Below are positions 8,249-16,202 of a DNA stretch of 39,265 bases, piece after piece; the stretch's first letter is position 1, and each line of letters opens with the position of its first letter. Made by a program: the position numbers and the translations under genes. The notes under the pieces were generated by a model. That model was not told where the DNA came from, did not search any database, and saw nothing but the letters and a program-made list of their open reading frames with translations. The stretch lies in assembly GCF_001705665.1 (NCBI RefSeq), contig NZ_MDHA01000086.1:1-39265 (forward strand). The letters run 5' to 3'. This DNA is from Thioclava sp. SK-1 (GTDB lineage Bacteria; Pseudomonadota; Alphaproteobacteria; Rhodobacterales; Rhodobacteraceae).

Positions 8249-8322
8249 TTTTCCCTTCGGAAAACAGGTCCCGTCGATAAACACCAGTTTATCGAAACCC
8301 TGGGGCGTTTTGTTCAAAAACG
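8245..8322 (+). promoter_or_regulatory. Three consecutive hairpins in the rpsQ-rplN spacer
   Basis: Hairpin 1 is TTTTCC (8249-8254) with GGAAAA (8259-8264), extended by CTG/CAG around a bulged A. Hairpin 2 is a perfect 9-bp stem, 8274-8282 with 8287-8295, with an ACCA loop. Hairpin 3 is CGTTTT (8306-8311) with AAAACG (8317-8322). Nearly every base of the spacer pairs. None is followed by a U-tract, so these are not simple terminators. They may be a protein-binding leader for rplN or an mRNA-processing site. Confidence 0.5.
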
Positions 8323-8346
8323 TCTCCAAAGGTCGGGAGTAGCTCT

Positions 8347-8715
8347 ATGATCCAGATGCAGACCAATCTGGATGTTGCTGACAATTCCGGTGCTCGGAAA
8401 GTTCAGTGCATCAAGGTCCTGGGTGGTTCGCACCGTCGCTATGCGTCGGTCGGCGATGTTATCGTCGTTTCCGTTAAGGAAGCCATCCCGCGCGGTCGCG
8501 TGAAAAAAGGTGACGTGCGTAAAGCCGTCGTCGTTCGCACCGCCAAAGAAGTTCGTCGTGAAGATGGCACCGCCATCCGTTTCGATCGCAACGCAGCTGT
8601 TATCCTGAATAACAACGGTGAGCCAGTTGGCACCCGTATCTTCGGGCCAGTTGTTCGCGAATTGCGCGGCAAAAACTTCATGAAGATCATCTCGCTTGCA
8701 CCGGAGGTGCTGTAA
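8347..8715 (+). CDS. rplN: 50S ribosomal protein L14
   Basis: L14 forms inter-subunit bridges with 16S rRNA and is the target of the silencing factor RsfS. The product has 122 residues and starts [19 protein letters not shown], with [19 protein letters not shown] in the core and [13 protein letters not shown] near the end. GGGAG lies about eight bases before the start. It opens the spc-like block here after the hairpin-packed spacer. Its stop codon overlaps the rplX start by one base (TAATG). Confidence 0.98.
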   Translation: MIQMQTNLDVADNSGARKVQCIKVLGGSHRRYASVGDVIVVSVKEAIPRGRVKKGDVRKAVVVRTAKEVRREDGTAIRFDRNAAVILNNNGEPVGTRIFGPVVRELRGKNFMKIISLAPEVL

Positions 8716-9020
8716 TGGCTGCTAAGCTCCGTAAAGGCGACAAGGTCGTCGTGCTGGCTGGAAAAGACAAAGGTAAACAGGGTGAAATCACCACTGTTAT
8801 GCCGTCGGCCGGTAAAGCCGTTGTGGAAGGCGTCAATGTCGCAATCCGTCACCAGCGTCAAACCCAGACAAGCCAGGGTGGCCGTGTTTCCAAAGCACTG
8901 CCGATCGACCTGTCGAACCTGTCTTTGATGGACGCAAATGGTAAAGCAACCCGCGTTGGCTTCCGTTTTGAAGACGGCAAGAAAGTGCGTTTTGCGAAAA
9001 CCACGGGGGATGTTATCTAA
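8715..9020 (+). CDS. rplX: 50S ribosomal protein L24
   Basis: L24 is an assembly-initiator protein of the large subunit and lies near the tunnel exit. The product has 101 residues. It has the KOW motif at the N-terminus ([20 protein letters not shown]) and [14 protein letters not shown] in the middle. It overlaps both neighbours by one base, so rplN, rplX and rplE are most likely translated in series by the same ribosomes. Confidence 0.97.
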   Translation: MAAKLRKGDKVVVLAGKDKGKQGEITTVMPSAGKAVVEGVNVAIRHQRQTQTSQGGRVSKALPIDLSNLSLMDANGKATRVGFRFEDGKKVRFAKTTGDVI

Positions 9021-9577
9021 TGTTGGATCAAGCAACCTATACCCCGCGTCTGAAAGCCGTCTTCCGTGACACCATCCGTGGTGCCCTGAAGGAAGAATTC
9101 GGTTTCACCAACGACATGCAGATCCCACGTCTTGAGAAAATCGTTCTCAACATGGGTATCGGTGAAGCAACGCGCGACACCAAGAAAGTCAAGCAAGGCG
9201 CCGAAGAGCTGTCGCTCATCGCGGGTCAAAAAGCTGTCATGACCATGGCAAAGAAGTCCATCGCTGGCTTCCGCGTTCGTGAGGAAATGCCGCTTGGCGC
9301 GAAAGTCACCCTGCGTGGCGATCGTATGTATGACTTCTTGGATCGTTTGATCAACGTCGCCTTGCCGCGCGTCCGCGACTTCCGCGGCGTAAAGCCAAGC
9401 TTCGATGGTCGCGGCAACTTCGCGATGGGTTTGAAAGAGCACATCGTGTTCCCGGAAATCGAATTCGACAAAGTCGATGAAGTTTTGGGCATGGACATCA
9501 TCATGGTCACCTCGACCTCTGACGATGCCGTGGCGAAGTCGCTGTTGAAGCATTTCAACATGCCGTTCACAGCTTAA
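9020..9577 (+). CDS. rplE: 50S ribosomal protein L5
   Basis: L5 binds 5S rRNA and contacts P-site tRNA in the central protuberance. The product has 185 residues. It shows [15 protein letters not shown], the [18 protein letters not shown] segment, and the C-terminal [20 protein letters not shown]. Its start overlaps the rplX stop by one base (TAATG). In E. coli, S8 represses the spc operon around the L5 start. I did not see an obvious copy of that rRNA-like helix here. Confidence 0.98.
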   Translation: MLDQATYTPRLKAVFRDTIRGALKEEFGFTNDMQIPRLEKIVLNMGIGEATRDTKKVKQGAEELSLIAGQKAVMTMAKKSIAGFRVREEMPLGAKVTLRGDRMYDFLDRLINVALPRVRDFRGVKPSFDGRGNFAMGLKEHIVFPEIEFDKVDEVLGMDIIMVTSTSDDAVAKSLLKHFNMPFTA

Positions 9578-9595
9578 TCGCGGGAGAAACACGAT

Positions 9596-9901
9596 ATGGC
9601 TAAAAAATCCATGGTCGCACGCGAAGTGAAGCGCCAGAAGCTTGTGAACAAGTATGCTGGTAAGCGCGCTGCGTTGAAAGAGATCGTCAAGAATGCAGAT
9701 CTTCCGATGGAAGAGCGCTTTAAAGCGTCTCTGAAACTGGCTGAAATGCCCCGCAACTCGTCTGCCGTTCGCTTGCACAACCGTTGCCAGCTGACCGGCC
9801 GTCCCCATGCTTACTACCGTAAGCTGAAACTCTCGCGGATCATGCTGCGTGACCTGGCCTCCTTCGGTCAGATCCCGGGCATGGTGAAGTCGAGCTGGTA
9901 A
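9596..9901 (+). CDS. rpsN: 30S ribosomal protein S14 (zinc-independent form)
   Basis: S14 is a head protein of the 30S subunit. The product has 101 residues, the long form. It lacks the paired Cys-x-x-Cys motifs of the short zinc-binding S14. The conserved C-terminal part has [24 protein letters not shown] and ends in GMVKSSW. It begins 18 bases after rplE, with GGGAGAAAC just upstream. Nothing is unusual for an alphaproteobacterium. Confidence 0.98.
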   Translation: MAKKSMVAREVKRQKLVNKYAGKRAALKEIVKNADLPMEERFKASLKLAEMPRNSSAVRLHNRCQLTGRPHAYYRKLKLSRIMLRDLASFGQIPGMVKSSW

Positions 9902-9912
9902 GGAGAACGGGA

Positions 9913-10311
9913 ATGTCTGTAAACGATCCTATCGGCGATATGCTGACCCGTATCCGCAACTCGCAACTGCGCGGGAAATCCACCGTTAAAACACCTGCGT
10001 CGAAATTGCGCGCATGGGTGTTGGACGTTTTGGAAGCGGAAGGCTACATCCGTGGCTATGAACCCTCCACCGACGCGCAGGGCCATCCGGAACTGACCAT
10101 CAGCCTGAAATACTATGAAGGCACACCGGTCATCCGTGAGCTTGCACGTGTGTCGACCCCAGGTCGTCGCGTGTACATGGCCGCCAAAGACGTTCCTTCG
10201 GTTCGTCAAGGTCTTGGCGTCTCAATCGTCTCCACGTCCAAAGGCGTGATGTCGGATGCAAACGCGCGCGCAGCCAATGTTGGCGGCGAAGTGCTTTGCA
10301 CCGTCTTCTAA
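9913..10311 (+). CDS. rpsH: 30S ribosomal protein S8
   Basis: S8 is a primary 16S rRNA binding protein of the platform and represses the spc operon in enterobacteria. The product has 132 residues and starts [22 protein letters not shown]. It contains the C-terminal rRNA-binding part with [16 protein letters not shown] and ends [19 protein letters not shown] precedes the start. rplF follows after ten bases. Confidence 0.98.
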   Translation: MSVNDPIGDMLTRIRNSQLRGKSTVKTPASKLRAWVLDVLEAEGYIRGYEPSTDAQGHPELTISLKYYEGTPVIRELARVSTPGRRVYMAAKDVPSVRQGLGVSIVSTSKGVMSDANARAANVGGEVLCTVF

Positions 10312-10321
10312 GGAGGTTCTG

Positions 10322-10855
10322 ATGTCTCGTATTGGTAAGAAAGCGGTTGAGCTTCCAGGCGGCGTTTCTGCGTCCGTCTCTGGCCAGACCCTCGAAGTGA
10401 AGGGGCCGAAAGGCACCCGCACTTTCACCGCAACTGACGATATCACCATCACGATTGATGGTCAGTCCGTCGCAGTGACCCCGCGTGGCAAGTCAAAACG
10501 TGCGCGCCAACAGTGGGGTATGACCCGCTCGATGGTTGCGAACCTTGTGACTGGCGTCACCACCGGCTTCAAGAAAGAGCTCGAAATTCAGGGTGTGGGT
10601 TACCGCGCCACGATGCAGGGCAACACCTTGAAACTGGCACTTGGCTATTCGCATGACGTGAACTTTGACGTTCCGGCTGGCGTGACAATCACGGCACCGA
10701 AGCAGACGGAGATCGTTATCGAAGGCATCGACCAGCAGTTGGTTGGTCAGGTGGCTGCGAATATCCGTGAGTGGCGTGCACCAGAGCCCTATAAGGGCAA
10801 AGGTATCCGCTATAAAGGTGAGTATGTCTTCCGTAAGGAAGGCAAGAAGAAGTAA
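10322..10855 (+). CDS. rplF: 50S ribosomal protein L6
   Basis: L6 binds near the sarcin-ricin loop and the factor-binding centre. The product has 177 residues with two repeats of the L6 fold. It has [14 protein letters not shown] at the start and, in the second repeat, [16 protein letters not shown] and the signature [17 protein letters not shown] 10322 is chosen because of the ideal AAGGAGG ahead of it. The longer frame from 10256 only covers the end of rpsH. Confidence 0.98.
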   Translation: MSRIGKKAVELPGGVSASVSGQTLEVKGPKGTRTFTATDDITITIDGQSVAVTPRGKSKRARQQWGMTRSMVANLVTGVTTGFKKELEIQGVGYRATMQGNTLKLALGYSHDVNFDVPAGVTITAPKQTEIVIEGIDQQLVGQVAANIREWRAPEPYKGKGIRYKGEYVFRKEGKKK

Positions 10856-10866
10856 GGGGCGCGAAA

Positions 10867-11226
10867 ATGGCGAACAACAAAAGATCACTGTTCCTAAAGC
10901 GCCGCCTGCGCGTCCGGAACAAACTGCGCAAAATGGCCAATGGCCGTGCGCGTCTGTCGGTTCACCGTTCATCAAAGAACATCAGCGTTCAGCTGATCGA
11001 CGATGTGAATGGCGTGACGTTGGCTTCTGCTTCCTCGCTCGAGAAAGATCTCGGCCTTGTGGGCAAAAACAACGTCGAAGCGGCGTCGAAGATCGGTGCA
11101 ACCATTGCCGAGCGCGCGAAAGCGGCTGGCGTGGAAGAGTGCTACTTCGACCGTGGCGGTTTCCTGTTCCACGGGAAAATCAAGGCACTTGCAGATGCAG
11201 CCCGCGAAGGCGGTCTGAAGTTCTGA
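10867..11226 (+). CDS. rplR: 50S ribosomal protein L18
   Basis: L18 binds 5S rRNA and, together with L5, brings it into the large subunit. The product has 119 residues. It shows [20 protein letters not shown], the [16 protein letters not shown] segment, and the C-terminal [26 protein letters not shown]. Spacing to rplF is 11 bases. A GC-rich, strongly structured spacer of 111 bases separates it from rpsE. Confidence 0.98.
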   Translation: MANNKRSLFLKRRLRVRNKLRKMANGRARLSVHRSSKNISVQLIDDVNGVTLASASSLEKDLGLVGKNNVEAASKIGATIAERAKAAGVEECYFDRGGFLFHGKIKALADAAREGGLKF

Positions 11227-11238
11227 TCAACGGTGGGT

Positions 11239-11319
11239 GGCGTTCGCGTCGCCCCGATAATCCGGGGGCGCCTTTCGGGGCGCCCACTTGGATTGGCTAT
11301 ATTGGCGTGACACCACGCC
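11239..11319 (+). promoter_or_regulatory. Overlapping hairpins in the rplR-rpsE spacer
   Basis: Four stems can be drawn: GGCG/CGCC (11239-11253), CCCCG/CGGGG (11252-11267), GGGCGCC/GGCGCCC (11266-11285) and GGCGTG/CACGCC (11304-11319). The second and third share bases, so they exclude each other, like an attenuator. No U-tract follows. The last stem ends just before the rpsE ribosome-binding sequence (GAAAGGA). Confidence 0.4.
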
Positions 11320-11337
11320 TCACGAAAGGAATGCCTC

Positions 11338-11895
11338 ATGGCAGAACGTGAAAACCGCCGGAATCGTCGCGACGACCGCGAAGAGAACCCGGAATTTCAA
11401 GATCGCCTCGTAGCGATCAACCGTGTTTCGAAAACCGTGAAGGGTGGTAAGCGCTTCGGTTTCGCCGCACTTGTGGTTGTTGGTGATCAGCGCGGTCGCG
11501 TTGGCTTCGGCAAAGGTAAAGCGAAAGAAGTTCCGGAGGCCATCCGTAAGGCCACCGAACAAGCTAAGCGCAACCTGATCCGCGTTCCATTGCGCGACGG
11601 TCGCACAGTGCACCACGACATGGAAGGCCGTCACGGCGCCGGCAAAGTCATCATGCGCACCGCACCGCAAGGTACCGGTATCATCGCAGGTGGTCCGATG
11701 CGTGCCGTTTTCGAGATGCTGGGTATCCAGGATGTCGTTGCGAAATCTATCGGTTCGCAGAACCCCTACAACATGATCCGTGCAACGCTGAACGGTCTTT
11801 CCAAGGAAACCAGCCCTCGCCAAGTCGCTCAGCGCCGTGGCAAGAAAGTTGGCGATATCCTGAAAAAGCCTGAAGCCGAAACGGTCGAAGCGTAA
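11338..11895 (+). CDS. rpsE: 30S ribosomal protein S5
   Basis: S5 supports decoding accuracy and, with S3 and S4, mRNA unwinding. The product has 185 residues. It has an arginine-rich N-terminal extension, then [37 protein letters not shown], and [26 protein letters not shown] precedes ATG 11338 at normal spacing. rpmD follows after 12 bases. Confidence 0.98.
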   Translation: MAERENRRNRRDDREENPEFQDRLVAINRVSKTVKGGKRFGFAALVVVGDQRGRVGFGKGKAKEVPEAIRKATEQAKRNLIRVPLRDGRTVHHDMEGRHGAGKVIMRTAPQGTGIIAGGPMRAVFEMLGIQDVVAKSIGSQNPYNMIRATLNGLSKETSPRQVAQRRGKKVGDILKKPEAETVEA

Positions 11896-11907
11896 GGAAA
11901 TCTGAAC

Positions 11908-12093
11908 ATGGCAACCATCGTCGTTAAACAGATCGGTTCTCCGATCCGCCGTCCGGCTTCGCAGCGCGCAACGCTGAAAGGTCTGGGCCTCAACAAAATG
12001 AACCGGACCCGCGAGCTGGAAGATACACCAGCTGTGCGTGGTATGGTCGCGAAGATCCCCCACATGGTGGCGATCATCGAAGAAAAAGCGTAA
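11908..12093 (+). CDS. rpmD: 50S ribosomal protein L30
   Basis: L30 is a small 50S protein of the bacterial type without the eukaryotic extension. The product has 61 residues with [35 protein letters not shown], shown here in two blocks: [15 protein letters not shown], then [15 protein letters not shown]. It is followed by a terminator after 21 bases, where the canonical order would continue directly into rplO. It therefore ends a transcription unit. Confidence 0.97.
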   Translation: MATIVVKQIGSPIRRPASQRATLKGLGLNKMNRTRELEDTPAVRGMVAKIPHMVAIIEEKA

Positions 12094-12114
12094 TCGCTTT
12101 TATCTGAGCAATTT

Positions 12115-12144
12115 AAACGCCCTGCCGAAAGGTGGGGCGTTTTT
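12115..12144 (+). terminator. Intrinsic terminator after rpmD
   Basis: A 12-bp stem (12115-12126 with 12131-12142, two G-T wobbles) is capped by a GAAA tetraloop and followed by a T-tract. It separates rpmD from rplO and lies between rpmD and the antisense lipoprotein gene. It may serve both strands, since its 5' arm is rich in A. Confidence 0.88.
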
Positions 12145-12189
12145 GCATGATGCATGCCCTAGTGACCGGCTGTGGCGGCCTGCGTGCGC

Positions 12190-12309
12190 TTAGTAACCCG
12201 GCGCAGCATATTCGGTTTTGGTGTAGGGTTCCGGCACATGGTCCAGCGGCTGGTTCACGCAGCCTGCAAGGCCAAGGCAGTATAGGGCAGCGATAAGGAT
12301 CGGTTTCAT
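12190..12309 (-). CDS. Small lipoprotein (39 residues)
   Basis: This is a very short gene on the opposite strand inside the ribosomal cluster. The product starts MKPILIAALYCLGLAGC, a complete lipoprotein signal peptide with lipobox LAGC. Cys17 would become the lipidated residue, leaving a mature part of only 23 residues rich in Pro, Tyr and Glu. Gly-Cys-Val follows, with no Asp at +2, so outer-membrane sorting would be expected by the E. coli rule. GGAG stands seven bases before the ATG. A longer frame continues upstream to 12621 but runs antisense into rplO and is not conserved-looking. The function is unknown. I recognise the type but not the family. Confidence 0.7.
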   Translation of the reverse strand: MKPILIAALYCLGLAGCVNQPLDHVPEPYTKTEYAAPGY

Positions 12310-12387
12310 CAGGATGCTCCGGTGTAAGGGCGTTGCATGGTTAAGCGGCAACGCGGGGTTTGGTTCCGCGATCATCCGTTTGAGGGG

Positions 12388-12416
12388 TTGATCGGCAGAG
12401 CGTCTGTCGGTATACG
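12388..12416 (+). promoter_or_regulatory. Candidate promoter of rplO-secY-adk
   Basis: TTGATC (12388-12393), a 17-base spacer and TATACG (12411-12416) lie between the rpmD terminator and rplO. Together with the terminator and the reversed lipoprotein gene, this suggests a new transcription unit begins here. The expected leader is about 90 bases. Confidence 0.5.
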
Positions 12417-12474
12417 CCCACGGTGTCCCGCTTGCCGGGCGCAGAATCAACAAGAAACGCCGTGTACATCCTTC

Positions 12475-12515
12475 TGTCGCTTGTGAGGATGGTTCCGGCA
12501 AATGGAGAAGCGACA
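12475..12515 (+). promoter_or_regulatory. Hairpin covering the rplO start codon region
   Basis: TGTCGCTT (12475-12482) pairs perfectly over 8 bp with AAGCGACA (12508-12515). The last base of the 3' arm is the A of the rplO ATG. The ribosome-binding sequence TGGAG (12503-12507) lies in the 25-base loop, right against the stem. Folding should hinder initiation. Confidence 0.45.
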
Positions 12516-12985
12516 TGAAACTTAATGAACTTCGCGATAACGCAGGCGCGGCCCAGAAGAAAAAACGCGTAGCGCGTGGTCCGGGCTCGGGCAAAGGTAA
12601 GATGGCTGGCCGTGGTATCAAAGGTCAGAAATCGCGTTCCGGTGTGGCGCTGAACGGTTACGAAGGCGGCCAGATGCCGTTGTACCGCCGCTTGCCAAAG
12701 CGTGGCTTCTCGAAGCCGAACCGCAAAGAATTCGCTGTTGTCAACTTGGGCCTGATCGAGAAATTCGTCGGCTTGGGCAAGCTGGACGCGACTGCTGAAA
12801 TCAACGAAGATGCGTTGATCGCATCGGGCCTGGTTCGCCGCAAGTTGGACGGTGTTCGCATCCTTGCAAAAGGTGAAGTAACGTCGAAACTGACGCTGAA
12901 CGTTACCGGCGCGTCGAAATCGGCGATTGACGCTGTGGAAAAAGCAGGCGGTTCCTTGACCGTTGCGACCGCGGCCGCCGAGTAA
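12515..12985 (+). CDS. rplO: 50S ribosomal protein L15
   Basis: L15 is a late-assembly 50S protein with a long extended N-terminus. The product has 156 residues. It shows [39 protein letters not shown] and [25 protein letters not shown] precedes the start. It appears to be the first gene of a unit with secY and adk, because rpmD ends in a terminator and an oppositely oriented gene lies between them. Confidence 0.98.
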   Translation: MKLNELRDNAGAAQKKKRVARGPGSGKGKMAGRGIKGQKSRSGVALNGYEGGQMPLYRRLPKRGFSKPNRKEFAVVNLGLIEKFVGLGKLDATAEINEDALIASGLVRRKLDGVRILAKGEVTSKLTLNVTGASKSAIDAVEKAGGSLTVATAAAE

Positions 12986-13098
12986 GGCTGATTTAGGCTG
13001 TTGTGAGCGGGCTCAGCTCCGCTTACATAGGCATAGGTTTTTCTGGCGCCGCCGACCGAGAACCGGTCCGGCGGCGCTGTCATGAAAGAGACAGGCAT

Positions 13099-14457
13099 AT
13101 GGCATCTGCTGCAGAGCAAATGGCGGCGAACCTTTCTTGGGGCGCCCTGGGCAAAGCCACGGAGCTGCGCCAACGGATCTTCTTTACGATCGGATTGCTG
13201 ATCATCTACCGGCTGGGAACCTATATCCCGGTGCCGGGGATCGACACACTGGCGCTGCGCGACTTTATGGAGGGCGCGGCCTCGGGGATCGGCGGTATCT
13301 TGTCGATGTTTACGGGTGGGGCATTGGGTCGCATGGGCATCTTTGCCCTTGGGATCATGCCGTATATCTCGGCCTCGATCATCGTGCAGTTGTTGGGGGC
13401 CATGGTCCCTGCGCTGGAGCAGATGAAGAAAGAGGGCGAGCAGGGCCGTAAGAAGATGAACCAAATCACGCGCTATGGCACGGTGGTTTTGGCCACGTTC
13501 CAAGCCTTTGGTCTGGCGAAATCGCTTGAAGCCGGCGGTCTGGCGCATGATCCGGGGTTGTATTTTGAAGCCTCTGTTTTGATCACGCTGGTCGGGGGCA
13601 CAATGTTCCTGATGTGGCTGGGTGAGCAGATCACTGCCCGCGGCATTGGTAACGGGATCTCGTTGATCATCTTCGTTGGTATCGTCGCGGAAATTCCCGC
13701 CGCCTTGGCATCCTTCTTTGCGCAGGGACGGTCGGGCGCGATTTCAACGCCGGTGACGTTGGGTGTGATTGTGATGGTTGTCGCCGTGATCGCCTTTGTG
13801 GTGTTTATGGAGCGGGCGCTGCGCAAGATCCATATCCAGTATCCGCGCCGTCAGGTGGGTATGAAGATCTACGATGGCAGCTCTAGCCATTTGCCGATCA
13901 AAGTGAACCCGGCCGGCGTTATTCCAGCGATTTTCGCGTCGTCATTGCTTCTGTTGCCGACCACGATTGCGACATTCTCTGGTGGGAATACCGGTCCGGT
14001 GATGTCGACCATTCTGGCCTATTTCGGGCCCGGTCAGCCGCTGTATTTGCTGTTCTACGTCGCGATGATCGTCTTCTTTGCCTATTTCTACACAGCGAAT
14101 GTCTCGTTCAAATCGGATGAGGTCGCGGATAACCTGAAGAACCAGGGTGGCTTTATTCCGGGCATCCGTCCGGGCAAGAAAACCGAAGACTATCTGGATT
14201 ATGTGGTTGCGCGTATTCTTGTGCTTGGCTCGGGCTATCTGGCGGCCGTGTGTTTGCTGCCGGAAATCCTGCGGTCACAGTTGGCGATTCCCTTTTATTT
14301 CGGCGGGACATCGGTTCTGATCGTTGTGTCTGTGACCATGGATACGATCAATCAGGTTCAATCGCATCTTCTGGCCCACCAGTACGAAGGTCTGATCGAA
14401 AAATCGCAGCTGCGTGGTAAGCGCAAGAAGGGCCGTAAGGCTCCTGCACGTCGCTGA
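13099..14457 (+). CDS. secY: Preprotein translocase subunit SecY
   Basis: SecY is the channel subunit of the SecYEG translocon in the inner membrane. The product has 452 residues with about ten membrane helices. Family landmarks include RLGTYIPVPGID at the start of the plug region, ALGIMPYISASIIVQLL, GNGISLIIFVGI and NPAGVIPAIFASSLL. The C-terminal tail is basic (KSQLRGKRKKGRKAPARR). I start at ATG 13099, since the in-frame codons back to 13003 lie in the spacer. It follows rplO and precedes adk by 12 bases, the classical order. Confidence 0.98.
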   Translation: MASAAEQMAANLSWGALGKATELRQRIFFTIGLLIIYRLGTYIPVPGIDTLALRDFMEGAASGIGGILSMFTGGALGRMGIFALGIMPYISASIIVQLLGAMVPALEQMKKEGEQGRKKMNQITRYGTVVLATFQAFGLAKSLEAGGLAHDPGLYFEASVLITLVGGTMFLMWLGEQITARGIGNGISLIIFVGIVAEIPAALASFFAQGRSGAISTPVTLGVIVMVVAVIAFVVFMERALRKIHIQYPRRQVGMKIYDGSSSHLPIKVNPAGVIPAIFASSLLLLPTTIATFSGGNTGPVMSTILAYFGPGQPLYLLFYVAMIVFFAYFYTANVSFKSDEVADNLKNQGGFIPGIRPGKKTEDYLDYVVARILVLGSGYLAAVCLLPEILRSQLAIPFYFGGTSVLIVVSVTMDTINQVQSHLLAHQYEGLIEKSQLRGKRKKGRKAPARR

Positions 14458-14469
14458 GGAGGAACGCAC

Positions 14470-15123
14470 ATGCTCAACATTATTTTGCTCGGACCGCCCG
14501 GAGCGGGTAAAGGGACGCAGGCACGTAAGCTGGTCGAAGAACGTGGAATGGTTCAACTGTCGACCGGTGACATGCTGCGCGCGGCCCGGACCTCCGGGAC
14601 TGAAATGGGCAAGAAAGTCGCTGAGGTCATGGATAAGGGCCAGCTGGTGACGGATGAGATCGTGATCGGTCTGATTGAAGAACAGCTGAAGACGGTTAAG
14701 GCGAACGGCTTTATCTTTGATGGCTTCCCACGCACTTTGCCGCAGGCGGATGCGCTGGGGCGCCTGTTGGCCCGCAACGGCCAGAAGCTGAACGCAGTGG
14801 TCGAGATGCGTGTCGATGACGAGGCGCTGGTTGCGCGCATCACCGGGCGGTATACCTGTGGCGAATGTGGTGAGGTGTATCACGACACCACGAAGCCAAC
14901 CAAGGTTGACGGCACCTGCGATGAATGTGGATCGACCAATCTGAAACGCCGCGCCGATGACAATGAAGACAGCCTGCGCACGCGGTTGATGGAATATTAC
15001 AAAAAGACATCGCCTTTGATCGGGTATTACTACCATCAGGGTGATTTGTTCCCCATCGACGGTTTGGCCGAAATTGATAAGGTTTCGTCACAAATCAATG
15101 GCGTGATTGATCATCAGAACTGA
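14470..15123 (+). CDS. adk: Adenylate kinase with zinc-binding LID
   Basis: This enzyme interconverts ATP plus AMP and two ADP in the cytoplasm. The product has 217 residues. The P-loop is GPPGAGKGT (residues 8-16), and [11 protein letters not shown] is the AMP-binding segment. The LID carries four cysteines, Cys130, Cys133, Cys150 and Cys153 (C-x2-C-x16-C-x2-C), so it should bind zinc structurally, as in Gram-positive adenylate kinases. The E. coli type has other residues there. GAGGA precedes the start. Its place between secY and rpsM is usual for alphaproteobacteria. Confidence 0.97.
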   Translation: MLNIILLGPPGAGKGTQARKLVEERGMVQLSTGDMLRAARTSGTEMGKKVAEVMDKGQLVTDEIVIGLIEEQLKTVKANGFIFDGFPRTLPQADALGRLLARNGQKLNAVVEMRVDDEALVARITGRYTCGECGEVYHDTTKPTKVDGTCDECGSTNLKRRADDNEDSLRTRLMEYYKKTSPLIGYYYHQGDLFPIDGLAEIDKVSSQINGVIDHQN

Positions 15124-15138
15124 ATCTGCAAACAAGCC

Positions 15139-15167
15139 TTGACGTGGGGTGCAATAGCCTCTACGTC
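15139..15167 (+). promoter_or_regulatory. Candidate promoter of rpsM-rpsK (alpha operon)
   Basis: TTGACG (15139-15144), a 17-base spacer and TACGTC (15162-15167) lie 16 bases after the adk stop. The leader would be about 135 bases long. Confidence 0.55.
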
Positions 15168-15197
15168 ACGGCGTCTCTAACAGGAATCGCATATTTG

Positions 15198-15288
15198 CGG
15201 GGGTCTCCCCGTGGGCCTGTGGTTCGTGGCTCAATTCATGAGGTTTTGGGCCTCATGTTGTGAAAAAAGGTTCTGGAACTACGGAACC
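15198..15288 (+). promoter_or_regulatory. rpsM leader with three hairpins
   Basis: The leader contains CGGGG/CCCCG (15198-15211, loop GTCT), a perfect 7-bp stem CATGAGG/CCTCATG (15237-15257) and GGTTC/GAACC (15269-15288). These precede the ribosome-binding sequence AAAGGA and a TTG start. They may form a regulatory leader. In E. coli S4 controls this operon, but rpsD is not present in this cluster. Confidence 0.4.
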
Positions 15289-15309
15289 GCAACGAAAGGA
15301 AATAGCGCT

Positions 15310-15678
15310 TTGGCACGTATTGCTGGCGTCAACATTCCGACCGGGAAACGCGTCCCGATCGCATTGACTTACATCACTGGTATTGGTCCGCATTCTGCAC
15401 AGTCGATCTGTGAAGCTGTCGGCATCGATTCCACCCGTCGCGTTAACGAATTGTCGGACGCAGAAGTCCTGGCAATCCGTGAGCATATTGACGCGAACTT
15501 CACCGTTGAGGGTGACTTGCGCCGTGAGACCCAGATGAACGTTAAGCGTTTGATGGATCTTGGTTGCTACCGTGGTCTGCGTCACCGTCGTAACCTGCCG
15601 GTTCGCGGTCAGCGTACCCACACGAACGCTCGTACCCGTAAGGGCCCGGCGAAAGCCATCGCTGGCAAGAAGAAGTAA
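15310..15678 (+). CDS. rpsM: 30S ribosomal protein S13 (TTG start)
   Basis: S13 is a head protein that contacts P-site tRNA and L5. The product has 122 residues. The family N-terminus [21 protein letters not shown] begins directly after a TTG codon at 15310, and no ATG or GTG gives the right start. The longer in-frame codons upstream (GTG 15211) would add 33 unrelated residues. GAAAGGA stands at good spacing. The C-terminus has [19 protein letters not shown] and ends in lysines. The weak start codon and the long structured leader suggest that translation initiation is limiting or controlled. Confidence 0.97.
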   Translation: MARIAGVNIPTGKRVPIALTYITGIGPHSAQSICEAVGIDSTRRVNELSDAEVLAIREHIDANFTVEGDLRRETQMNVKRLMDLGCYRGLRHRRNLPVRGQRTHTNARTRKGPAKAIAGKKK

Positions 15679-15693
15679 GGGGAGGACGTATCA

Positions 15694-16083
15694 ATGGCAC
15701 GCGAGAAAACTCGTACGAAGCGTAAAGAGCGCAAGAATATCGCCACCGGCGTTGTTCACGTGAACTCCTCCTTCAACAATACAAAAATCCTGATCTCTGA
15801 CGTTCAGGGTAATGCTATCGCATGGTCGTCCTCGGGCACCATGGGCTTTAAGGGTTCGCGTAAATCGACCCCTTACGCGGCTCAGATGGCTGCAGAAGAT
15901 GCTGCGCGTAAGGCGCAGGAGCATGGTCTGAAGACCGTTGACGTTGAAGTTCAAGGCCCCGGTTCGGGTCGTGAATCGGCCCTTCGCGCGCTGGCCGCCG
16001 TTGGTCTTGCCGTGACTTCGATCCGTGACGTCACCCCGATCGCACATAACGGCTGCCGCCCCCCGAAGCGCCGCCGCGTCTGA
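15694..16083 (+). CDS. rpsK: 30S ribosomal protein S11
   Basis: S11 is a platform protein near the mRNA exit and the E site. The product has 129 residues. It has [38 protein letters not shown] and the invariant end with [24 protein letters not shown] precedes the start. In many bacteria rpsD follows. Here, as in other alphaproteobacteria, the next gene is rpoA. Confidence 0.98.
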   Translation: MAREKTRTKRKERKNIATGVVHVNSSFNNTKILISDVQGNAIAWSSSGTMGFKGSRKSTPYAAQMAAEDAARKAQEHGLKTVDVEVQGPGSGRESALRALAAVGLAVTSIRDVTPIAHNGCRPPKRRRV

Positions 16084-16101
16084 TCTGACTATCAGCGATG
16101 G

Positions 16102-16184
16102 GGCCGTGCGGAATTATCCGCGCGGCCTTGTCGCGTTCGCATTATAACCTCGGGCGTTTCCGGCTTGGGACATGGGACGGAAAC
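16102..16184 (+). promoter_or_regulatory. Two hairpins between rpsK and rpoA
   Basis: Hairpin 1 has an 11-bp stem (16102-16112 with 16117-16127, one G-T pair) and an ATTA loop, followed only by TTG, so termination would be weak. Hairpin 2 is a perfect 7-bp stem GTTTCCG/CGGAAAC (16156-16184) just upstream of the TGGAGG ribosome-binding sequence. A -10-like TATAAC lies at 16143-16148, but no -35 partner is visible. Confidence 0.4.
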
Positions 16185-16202
16185 AGGTATGGAGGCATTT
16201 GC

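Noticed and set aside
12310-12621. Long minus-strand frame extending the lipoprotein to 143 residues
   Set aside because: It would place the signal peptide in the middle of the protein and run antisense into rplO.
15211-15309. GTG-initiated N-terminal extension of S13
   Set aside because: The added 33 residues do not match any S13, and the family start begins exactly after TTG 15310.
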